64,000 nucleotides of DNA from Usnea hakonensis (taxonomy: Eukaryota > Ascomycota > Lecanoromycetes > Lecanorales > Parmeliaceae). Every line of letters starts with the position of its first letter. Positions within the stretch are counted from its first letter, which is position 1. The notes below the pieces were generated by a model. That model worked only from the letters and a program-made list of their open reading frames with translations. It was not told where the DNA came from and searched no databases. The stretch spans positions 1 through 64,000 of the forward strand of contig BLJB01000061.1 of the NCBI GenBank assembly GCA_013423325.1, read 5' to 3'. Below are positions 22,176 to 31,980 of this stretch, one piece after another. The position numbers and the translations under genes are program-made.

Positions 22176-25100
22176 TCACCCCATCAACCGCGTCAACTCC
22201 CCCCCTCTCCCCAAAACCTCCCCAAACCCCCCCCTCTCCACCACCCTCCCCCCCTTCAAAACCACCACCTCCCCACACCCCTCCATCATCCCCCTCTCAT
22301 GCGTCAAAACCAGCACGCCCACCCCCTCCCCCGCCAGCCTCCCTACCGCCCCCCTCACCACCCCCGCCGTCTCCCCGTCCAACCCGCTCGTCGCCTCGTC
22401 CAAGATCAAAAAGCGCGGTTTCCTCACCAGCGCGCGCGCAATGGCGATGCGTTGCGTCTGGCCGCCCGAGAGGCCCGTGCCGCCGTCGCCGATGAGCGTG
22501 CTGTAGCCTTGTGGTAGGGAGAGGATGAAGGTGTCGATGTCGGCGGCTTTGGCGGCGGCGCGGATCGACGTGGTCGAGGTGTGGGGGGAGGATTCCGGGA
22601 GGCCGTAGATGATGTTGGCGGCGACGGTGGCGGGGAAGAGGGTTGGTTGTTGGGGGACGAGGGCGATGAGGGAGCGGAGGGTTGGGGTGTGCAGGTGCGA
22701 GGTTGGGATGTTGTTGAGGGTCAGGGTGCCCGAGGTTGGGGGGTGGAGAGCGAGGAGGAGGGCGGCGATTGTGGATTTGCCGCAGCCCGAGGCGCCGACG
22801 AGGGCGGTTGTTGTGCCGGGGTGGAGGGTGAGGGTGAGGGAGGAGAGGACCGGGGTTGTGGGTCTGGTTGGGTAGGCGAAGGTTGTGTTGTTGAAGACGA
22901 TGGGGCCGGGCTGGGAAAGGCGGATGTGGCCTGTGTCCTCGTGAGAGCTTTTGTAGGGGAGGAATGCTAGGCGGAGGAGACGAGTCGCCGTGTCCCGGCT
23001 GGAGTTGACTTGGGGGATGAAGGCTATGATGCTATTTGCCTGGGATATGCTAAAGAGGAGCATCGTCAATACGCTCAAGATACTGTCGACGGTGTATAAG
23101 TCGGAGGAGACGAGAACGGCACCATAGTAAAATATCAAGGCGGTTACGAGTAGGATGCTGGATTCAGAAAGTCCGAAGAAGAAAGCAGAGTAGGCGGAAC
23201 GTTTGAGTCCTACTTTGAGAGTCTTGGAGACAGCTCTGAGGTACTTTCTCTTCATGTAGCTTTCGAGGGTAAGGGCGCGTACAGTGCGGATATTCGTAAA
23301 TGTTTCTGTGAAGATCGAGTTGGCGGAGGTCGCAGCGTCGTTGCTTCTACTTTCCCAGTGACCGGAGACGGTTTCAAAGGTGCGAGTGACGACGTACATG
23401 AAAGGCGCAGACACGAGGCCGACGAGTGTGAGTTTCCAGCTAAGGATCAGGCTCCAGGTCACAGCTATCGTCATCACGGTGATAGCGACAAACAAGTAGC
23501 CTGCAAAGCGGCCCAGTAGGCTCCTCGTCTGTTCGGCATTGCGATCTAGACATTCAGTAAGGCGGGAAACACTGTTTCTATCCTTTTCGAACCATGATCG
23601 GGGTTGGTCAAGAATTCGTTTAAGAGCTTCGCCCCGTAAGACGTCAATCCAGGACTGACCGCAGTACTCGAGTAAGAAGTGCATCAAGTATCCTGCCAAG
23701 GCGTCAACAACCGCTACCCCGAGTACAACCAATGACCAATGCCGTGCCATGGATGAACGCTCGTGGTGATCGGCAAGGTAGAATGTCGCAAGGAGCTGTG
23801 AGAAGACCCATGAAAATGCCGGTATCGCTGCTGCGTGAATGGCGGCGCAAAGGAAGCCTAGCACTAAGACCATGCGTTTGCCATACGCCAGCGCAGGCCA
23901 AACTGTCATTAAGATCTTCTTCATTGGAGCAACGCGGCGGACTTTGCCCGCGTTGGTCAGATTTTGTTTCCCCCGTGGTTTCCTAGGTGAAGCTACGGAA
24001 GCGTACGGCGCCTGCTCTTGTTGTATTGAATACACTTTGATATCGATGCTACGCATCGTCTCGTTCATCTCAATCGCTTTGACGTCATGTGGCCATAGGG
24101 GAGAGAAAGGCTCTGTTATATCGCTGTACTTTGGGATCTCATGTCGATGAAGCGGACTGTTCGAACTAGCTGCAGACCATCGATACACTCTAGCTGGTGA
24201 TAACAATGAGACGTAAGCTTGCGAAGGACGTTTCAGATCATCAAACTGTGGTCCCAAGATGTCTAAGATGACGGGTTTCTTTCTTTGATTTCGGGAAATC
24301 TCAGACTTCATCCTTGTCGGAGGAGGCCCACGAGCAGGACCAAAGCTGGAACGATGTCCTTGCGACAAATCAGAACACAGCTGCGTGAACGAAAAGTCAG
24401 GGATTGACATGTCACGCTGCTGGAAGGGTCCAAAGCCGCTCTTTTTCAGGGTGTCCTTGAAGCCTTCTTGAACAACGACTCCGCTATCAAGGACGTATGC
24501 ATAGTCTCCATCTTGTACTTGTGACATGTCGTGCGTTATAATGATGGTTGTCTTGCCTCGGCGCCATTTACGGATCTCATCAACAATCATGTTTTTGCTG
24601 ATGTGATCGAGAGCGCAGGTTGCTTCATCCAGGACTAAGATGGGCGTGTCGCGTAGTCGTGCCCTTGCAATGGCTATCCGTTGCTTTTGTCCTCCACTCA
24701 GAGCACTGCCACCAAGTCCCACAATGGTATCTAGCCCTTGCGGCAGACCGTTGACTGTATGCTGCAACAACGCAGTCTCAATGGCTCTCTTGACCTCTTC
24801 CTTCCTGACTTCGCAATGGTCTCTGTGACCAAAGGCGATATTTTTGAAAACCGACTCATTGAAGAGTACACTTTGCTGATGGACAAGGGTGACATTGTTG
24901 CGTAGCCAGTTGATGTCGAGGACGTTTATTGGGTGTCCGTCTACTAGCAATTCCCCAGAAGCGATGTTATAGAATCGCATCAGAAGATTGCCGATTGTAC
25001 TTTTTCCAGAGCCGCTCTTTCCGACAACAAATGTCGTCTCACCGGCGGGGAAGTGGAAGCTGGCATTGTTCAGGGCGGGCTGATCAAGTCGGGAGGGGTA

Positions 25101-26356
25101 GGAGAAGGAGACCTGGCTTTATTAGCAAGCTCCTGAGTAGACGGGGCGTTTTCCATACATTTCTGACTTCAACGTCTCCTGCGCAGAAAAGGGGAATGGT
25201 TCTGCCGCTCAGCCTTGATATCTCGGGCTCACCTTCTATCTGATCCAAAATGGATTCGAGAGAAGCTCCGGCTGCTCGTCCCTTTTCAAGGACAATAATT
25301 TCCGGTTGAATCTGTTCAAAAGCCTGTGTCGCCATCAGACATGCCCAAAATGCTGTCAGAATCTCGCCCGGAGTCTTCTGCCCTGTAGTGACCAAAAAGC
25401 TTCCGAACCAGAACCCTTGGACGAACATGCCTAAAGTGATCAGACGAAGGCCACCAATTTGCAGGGCATTCGCTTGTGCTTGACTAAGATAGTATCTTGC
25501 AGCTCTTTTGACGATCTTCCTGTACTGCCACCTTTCAAAGTCCTGCCCATTGAAGCATTTGACGGCGTCGATGGCAGCAATTGCGTTGTTGACAATCTTG
25601 GAGGCTTTGGTAAGTTCCTCGGTCTGCCCCTCAATCCACGATTGCATCCGCGCTGAATTCCAAGCCAGTGCGACTGCTAGAACTGGAACACTGGATAGAG
25701 TGACAAGGGTCAGACTCCAAGAGTAGTAGAAAGCTAGGCCTAGAGCAGCGACCGTGGTGACTCCGTCCTGTATTGAAAAGCCCAATGGTTGCGATGTAGC
25801 CAGCTGAAGCTCTCGAGCGTGTCTTTACTGGAAATTAGCTCACTTCTACGGTATGACACATTTGCGCTTACGTTTGAAGTCGTGATATCAGGATCTCAAT
25901 ACCATCTGTGTGCATATCATACCAGCTCATATCCTTTTCTAGCATGCCGTTGAAGAGCCTTTCTCGTATGTTCTTCGCCTGGAGCTCACCAAATACCAGC
26001 CAAAGCACGAAGTAGCCTGTGTGCAACAGACCACTTGCAGCGCCGAGTGCAACTAAAACGATTGCATTTGTAGATACTTCATTCAACAGATCAGACCCGT
26101 TGATCTCGCCTGCGCCGAAATTGGTGAAAAGATTGAAGATCTTGCCGAGCAATATTGCCAGGGCTGGTGTAATGACTCCCGCCGCAATTGAAAGAATAAG
26201 TGCGGAAAGGAGTAGAGGGATATCTGTCTTGGAAGTGAACTTGAAGAGGGAACGCCAGCTCGCGTACTTGGCCAAGTTGTTCTCTTCTTCGTCGACTTCG
26301 AGATCGGCGCGGAGAACGACATCGATCTCCATGGCAGTATACTTGGTGACTGTCAT
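22176..26356 (-). CDS. STE6: ABC exporter, ABCB/STE6-type full transporter (1,361 aa)
   Basis: ATP-driven exporter with order TMD1-NBD1-TMD2-NBD2. Three exons (26356-25872, 25822-25159, 25112-22176), with introns of 49 and 46 nt, join in frame. NBD1 has Walker A GKSGSGKST, signature LSGGQKQRIAIARA and Walker B ILVLDEATCALD. NBD2 has GASGCGKST, LSGGQTQRIAIARAL and FLILDEATSGLD. The linker after NBD1 is long and probably disordered. Overall arrangement and intron-rich N-terminal half resemble the a-factor pheromone exporter Ste6 of filamentous ascomycetes, a plasma-membrane lipopeptide transporter. A general multidrug role cannot be excluded. The ATG at 26332 (MEIDVV) is an alternative start. 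Coding-strand composition in the last 0.7 kb is extreme, C-rich then G-rich, beside the C run. Confidence 0.85.
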
Positions 26357-27208
26357 AGTCAGTATATAAAGCGGTTGCGACGTTTCTTGATGCTGTCAAA
26401 GATGGCCAATAGATGTTCGGACTATGAAGATACATTTTTCTGGAATCTGAATACTGGATGGATAGGTCTGAAACTGTCGTGCCGTATGGTATCGCAATGG
26501 TGAAGGAAGATAATAGGAAAGCAAAGGTAGAATAATGGGTGGGAGCATACCTAACAATACGTTGTGGTGAGGATTTTGGTATGCGTGCTTAGTATTGTTC
26601 TTTTAGCGCGAAATTCCGATTGTGGTTCCTTCTCAAAGCGCCTCGTTGGAGAATACAGAACAGCATATAAAAGTGATGCTGGTTACAAGAAGTGAAGCCA
26701 AGATGAATGTTACGCCCAAAAGAGAGAAAGAGAGGCGAATTATTCTAGAATGCTGGGATAGGTTTCAAATTTACGGCCGTCCAGCCTCGGCATCCGCTAT
26801 GAGGCCCAAGCGTCAGAGTCTCGCACGGCACCAATCCATTGGATGATCTTATTGCAAAAGATCAGATCTCGTGATTGTGATCCAGATGATAGTAGAGTTG
26901 TTGCTAGTCATGTTCAATGCGAATGTGACGCCTGAACCCCGACGATGGGAAAAGGGGAGAGGGGCGGAGAAGCTTGCTAGTATATTGAAAGCACAGTCAC
27001 CTTCGAATCACAACACTCGAGGCGCCGAACGACATGAGTGTGTGAGAGAATGAAGGCTGCTGAAGCGACGGGAGAAACCCTCAGCTTGAAAGCTCTGCGA
27101 TGGAGTAACATGCGCTCGACATCACGCCCTTTTTCGCTACTCGACCTTATCATACAATCTATATTCGACAATCCGTTCGTAATTCGTGATGGCAAACAAC
27201 TCGAGGCC
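26357..27208. other. Intergenic region upstream of the ABC exporter
   Basis: 852 bp containing the exporter promoter and the 3' region of the PBDC1-type gene. A GA-rich segment lies around 26700-26740. No gene seen. Confidence 0.4.
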
Positions 27209-27934
27209 CTAGGTTGTGCTGTTACCTTCATTGGGGTGCGCCTGCTCGTAGATCCAGTCGTTCAGACCCTCTCGGTTTCTGCACCAGGTCAGGTGGAGAC
27301 AAAGCAGGGATTCTTTAACTCTAAGGACTTACCTCGAGATCTCGATGGCGTAAAACTGCATTCGCATAGCTGTGATATCTTTCAGCGAACCGCCTCTTGG
27401 TGAGAGTCGAAGTCCAGCAAACCAAAGATCGTCTCCTTCTCTCCGTACTCGAACTTTGGATTCGCTCTCAGCATTGTGCCAAAGTTGTAATCCTCCACTT
27501 TTTTTTCATATGCCATCATGAATTCCCGCCATCGCTCCTTACCTTCCTTGCTCTTCATTTTATCTTCGTCAATTGTTTCTTTTGGGCTGAACTCTGGGAA
27601 TTCCTTTTTGAAGTGTTCGAGGATTTCATCATCTATCTTGGTAAGCCGCAGCTTCGACCCTCTCATTTTCTCTAGTATCGCCCAATATGTAGTCATGTGT
27701 TGCACAGCTGGATGATTTTCTTTGTTAGTCCAGTGGTCGTGCATTGTAGGAAAAGGCTGTTGAGGTTCATGGCCGCTTGGAAAGGCGGACCTTTGACGGC
27801 AAACTGCTTCTCCATCTATGCATCTACCTGTCAGTAAAATAACAAAAGGTGAGTTTGGAGAGGTGCGAGCCAACATCCTCGAAGTTTTCGGCCTGCTCAG
27901 GGTTCAGGCTCGCGCCTGCAGGGCCTAAGGACAT
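27209..27934 (-). CDS. PBDC1: PBDC1 family protein (158 aa, five exons)
   Basis: Small conserved eukaryotic protein of the PBDC1/UPF0368 family (yeast YPL225W), formerly named a polysaccharide-biosynthesis domain. The five exons are 27934-27875, 27815-27791, 27707-27423, 27369-27333 and 27278-27209. They splice in frame to a product beginning MSLGPAGASLNPEQAENFED, continuing MEKQFAVKAVQHMTTYWAIL and ending with ISRNREGLNDWIYEQAHPNE. The family core is complete: GSKLRLTKIDDEI, FKKEFPEFSP, DEDKMKSKEGKERWREF, KKVEDYNFGTMLR and MRMQFYAIEISRNREG. The second and fourth exons are only 25 and 37 nt. The yeast protein has been linked to co-translational handling of translation GTPases, but I cite that from memory. 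The gene is likely a constitutive housekeeping gene. Confidence 0.9.
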
Positions 27935-28852
27935 TTTGGCAGAGCTGGTGAAGTCGTTCGAGAATTCAGTAGAGGCAATAGGAATAGTCCACGAGGGAAA
28001 TCGAATGCGCTGCGTGACTAGATGTGTTCCTTGTCGGAAGTGATGCCTTATTCACTCTCTATTCCCTGATTCTTCCTATTGGCGGTATCGCTATCAGATA
28101 TAAACCCGTTATGACGCTGATGCTTGACATTTCTTGGCATCCCCTGCAAGGCGATCCCGCTAGTCCAGAATCGGCTAAGGTAGTATCTGGCAGAGGAACT
28201 TTTTTTGACGGTCTACCAGCGACATACACGCTCTCAAGGAAGCTTTTGCTCTCCTTCCAATTTTCTTACCTCATTGTACATACTTTACTCGCATGATCTA
28301 AGAGCAAATTCGGTTCAAGTCATTTGAAGTATGGTTTCAGAGATCGCTGCATTCAGTCACCATGTGTGAATTTCGGCAGCCCAAGGAAGGCGCGCATCAT
28401 GACATGCTTCGAGTCTAGCTGTTCGCATCAATCTGATATCTGGAAGTCTTCCCACTCCTCTCGAAAGCCAACCGCTCATGTTTATGTTTTGTTCGTTCGT
28501 CCATTCCATATGTCCATTTCAAAAAACATCATGAGGATTGGTTCGCTTGATCGCGTTTCTCTTCTGTTATTCAACACGTGGAGATGCATTCCTTCGATTT
28601 GATCACAACCGTGTGTGGAAGAGATATAGGCCCAGCTCACTTCCGCACAGGAAAACATGCACTTCCTCAGCATGGGATGATTAGGAAATGAAGGAATGTC
28701 CTGTAGTGCCGAATGCGTTGTTTTGAATTGGTAGCGGAATGTGCGCGTAAAATGAGTAACATTCCTTTGCAGTAATTAATAAATCTTCGACGTGTCCGCG
28801 TCCTCTCTCCATTCTCCATTCTCAAATCCCTAATCTCCAATCTCTGCAAAAT
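27935..28852. other. Intergenic, no supported gene
   Basis: Short frames on both strands (up to 92 codons) have no motif, signal peptide or splice partner. CT-rich sequence at 28800-28850 (CCTCTCTCCATTCTCC...) immediately upstream of the next ATG looks like a fungal promoter pyrimidine tract. Confidence 0.4.
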
Positions 28853-31800
28853 ATGGGGCATCTAAGATTGAATTCTGTGCTTTGCGCCTTGCTACTATCT
28901 ACTATTGCCGTTGGTCAAGATGTTGTTACCGTGTCGATTGGTACTTGCTTGTCCGGCCTTGGGGTCTTGCCTGGCCCCTCGGGTGTCCCAGTAGGCACTG
29001 GTATTATGCCCAATAAACCGTGTGTTATTCGAACTATCTTTAGATAATGGATCCATCTAATCTATAGCAGCGAATCGAATTCGTCCGCATCCGCACCTAG
29101 TGCTCCTTCGTCAACCCCGACTGGCTTTTTGATTAACTACCAAGCCCCAGGAAACAGCGTACTGCGTCGTCGCGATACACTGAATTTTCCCACCCTGGAT
29201 GGTCACGCCACCAGCGCTTGTTTCCATTCACCACTATTCACCGTGGATCCGGCTGGGCAATTGTCAGTAGTGAATGCGGGTGTTTCTATGACGTACTCCA
29301 CCTCCTCAGGCGTACAATCAGCGCTCTTTGCTCCCTCTAGCGACATCCAAAGTATCTCTACAACTTGGCAACTGGTCGCGGGCACACTAATATGGAAGAA
29401 TGACATTTTCCTCAACGGCACTGCTGCTCTATGCGGTGACTCCACGGGTGCTATTCAGGCATATTTCCTAACGCCCGTACCAGCCAACTGTACGCCTATA
29501 TACTTAAGGGAAGCATCAGGTCAGCAATTCCCTCCTCCCTTCATACTAGGAGCAAGAAAACTGATCTTACTTAGTGGACACGTGCCCAGAATATTTCCAG
29601 GCCAATCCGAACGGTCAACTTGCCCCCTTCACCTCTTCCTCATCTGTTCTCTCTGGCAGTGGCCTGTCTTTGTCAACGAACGTGGCCTCGGTCCAAAGTA
29701 CCGGTGCCTCAGGCTCCACTCCTTCATCCCAGTCAACTATCTTGTCTTCCATTCCTCCTCCAATTGTCAGTAGTGGAAGCTCGATCTCAACTTTGGTAAC
29801 CAGCTCCAGCAGCACGTTAGTCAGCCCATCTGTTTCGAGCACCTCTACCTCCATTACGTCAACAACTGGTCTGTCTTTATCGAGTACTTCGAATGCAATA
29901 AGCACGCCGTCTAGCGTCACTACAATCTCGATAGTCAGCTCTGGTTCTTCGTTGCAATTGGCTACCTCGTCTCTCAGTATCCCTTCAATCGTTGGTAGTA
30001 GCAGCTCGATCTCAATTTTGCCGACTAGCTTCATAAACACGATAGCGAGTCCTTCTAGTTTGAGTCCTTCCAGCTCTGGTACGGCAACAACAAGCCCCTC
30101 TTTACTGGCTACCTCGAGCTCCCTAAGCACTTCGTCTGTAGCCAATGCGCCGTCGCCGTCGTCGTCGTCGTTACCGAATCCGGCATCTCCATTTTCATTT
30201 TCATCTCCATCACCATCTCTATTTCCATCTCCATCTCCATCTCCATCTCCATCTCCATCATCATCGTTATCTTCTGAGGGTGCCACTACATCATCCACTA
30301 CATCCTTAAGGATATCTGGAACCCAAGTGTCCGTACCGGGCTCGCCGTTGAGTACGCCGTCGAGTATGCCAGCGAATGGCGGTAATACTATTGATGGGAG
30401 TTGTGGCGCTGCGAATGGGAATACAATTTGTGGAGATTGGCCACAGGGATCCTGTTGTTCTCAATACGGGGTAATTTTTCTATGATAGTATCTGGATTTT
30501 ATTACTGACGAGTCTAGTTCTGTGGAAATGATACTGCTCATTGTGGAAGCGGGTGTCAGAGTGGGCCATGCTCGTCCTTATCTTCTTCTTTGACCACCAG
30601 CTTAACTACGTCATCGTCGCCTCTGAGTGTACCCGCCTCTATTGCACCTGTCTCGACTGCACCTGTCTCGACTGCGCGCGCCTCGACTGCACCAGTCTCG
30701 ATTGCACCCGTCTCGACTGCGCGCGCCTCGACTGCACCAGTCTCGATTGCACCCGTCTCGACTGCGCTTACAAATGGCGGTGATACTACTGACGGGACTT
30801 GTGGCGTTGCGCATGGGAACACAGTTTGCGGAGATTGGCCACAGGGTTCTTGTTGTTCTCAATACGGGGTATTTGCTCAGTGATACACTTCGCAGGATTC
30901 ATTACTGATACTTCCCTAGTTCTGTGGAAACGATACCGCTCACTGTGGAACTGGGTGTCAAAGTGGGCCGTGTATGCCCCTATCTTCGTCTCCAATCGTT
31001 GGCTTGACAACGACATCGCATTCGACTGCGCCTACTTCGAGTGCGCCTTCGAGCGGTCTTGATACTACTGATGGGAGCTGTGGCGCTGCGCATGGGAACA
31101 CAGTTTGTGGAAATTGGCCACAGGGTGCTTGTTGTTCTCAATACGGGGTAAGTGATTTAATCATGCCGATCTCAAGGTTTTGTCGCTGATGATATCCTAG
31201 TATTGTGGGAACGATACCGCTCATTGCGGTAGCGGATGCCAAAGTGGGCCTTGCAACTCCTCATCCTCATCTTCATCCGCTCCGATCGTTACTGCTCCGA
31301 TCGTTAGTGCACGGCCGTCGCCTACCCCAGCCACCACAACCACAACCTCGTACACAGCGACGACTACGATTTATACCGCCACAGATATCGGCACCAACGG
31401 CCAAGTCACAGTTCTAGTAGTCCAGCCGACCCCCGGTATGCAATACTTTGGGTTTTCTGATCCATCCGATTTTGGAAGGAGCAGTGAGCCGGATTCGTCG
31501 AGATTCAACGACGACCCCATGGGCATCGATATCCAAGGCGTTTTCCCGGGTGACATCAATTTCAACACCAGCAAGTACGGTGGGTATACGTTTCCCGGCC
31601 AAAGCACCGAAACGAATGCATCTACCTTCGCCGTAGCGTTTGAAGGATACTTTTTTGGACCACCGGGACAGTATGCGGTCAGTTTGAGTAAAACCGCAAC
31701 CGATGACTACAGCTGGCTCTGGACGAATGCTAGTGCTTATGGCGGTTGGAACAACAGCAATGCCCAGATCACGGAAAGTATTGCGGGGGGTTACACGCAG

Positions 31801-31980
31801 AACCACACTTTTTTCCTTCATGAGGGCCAATTTCTGGCCATGACGATACTGTGGATCAACGTATACCAATCGGGTTCACTGGACTTTGTCATTTTTCCAC
31901 CGGCGGGAGGTGAAATCACGGACACCACTGGGTACTTTGCCCAGCCATACCCCGGCGACAAGTTCGTGTACCGCACGTAG
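28853..31980 (+). CDS. Secreted adhesin-like protein: three chitin-binding (CBM18) modules plus GLEYA domain
   Basis: Probable cell-wall or secreted lectin-like protein. It starts with a signal peptide (MGHLRLNSVLCALLLSTIAVG). Exons: 28853 to about 29023, about 29068-29519, 29575-30470, 30518-30868, 30920-31147 and 31201-31980. The last four junctions are exact and in frame. The first junction has no in-frame GT-AG solution that I can find. An N-terminal globular domain (FLINYQAPGNSV to the Cys-rich IYLREASVDTCPEYF) is followed by a Ser/Thr-rich stalk. Three hevein-type modules come next, each with eight Cys (DGSCGAANGNTICGDWPQ then GSCCSQYG, FCGNDTAHCGSGCQSGPC), separated by Ser/Thr linkers. 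The C-terminus, from QYFGFSDPSDFG through TTGYFAQPYPGDKF, fits a GLEYA/PA14-like adhesin domain with several N-glycosylation sites. Chitin binding plus a glycan-binding domain suggests wall or host/partner attachment. Confidence 0.8.
30190..30260 (+). repeat. Hexanucleotide microsatellite (TCTCCA)n in the adhesin stalk
   Basis: Perfect and near-perfect CCATCT units occur within exon 3 and encode alternating Ser-Pro. The six-base unit means length change keeps the frame. Confidence 0.8.
30636..30770 (+). repeat. Minisatellite in the adhesin linker
   Basis: Units related to GCACCTGTCTCGACTGC and GCGCGCGCCTCGACTGC repeat between the first and second chitin-binding modules. They encode a Ser/Thr/Ala/Pro/Val-rich linker (IAPVSTAPVSTARASTAPVS). 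One higher-order block of about 51 nt appears twice in nearly perfect form. Confidence 0.75.

Noticed and set aside
29615..30298. 227-codon minus-strand frame rich in Asp, Gly and Glu
   Set aside because: It is the complement of the Ser/Thr/Pro-rich adhesin stalk. Its DGDGDG repeats are simply the reverse of the TCTCCA microsatellite.
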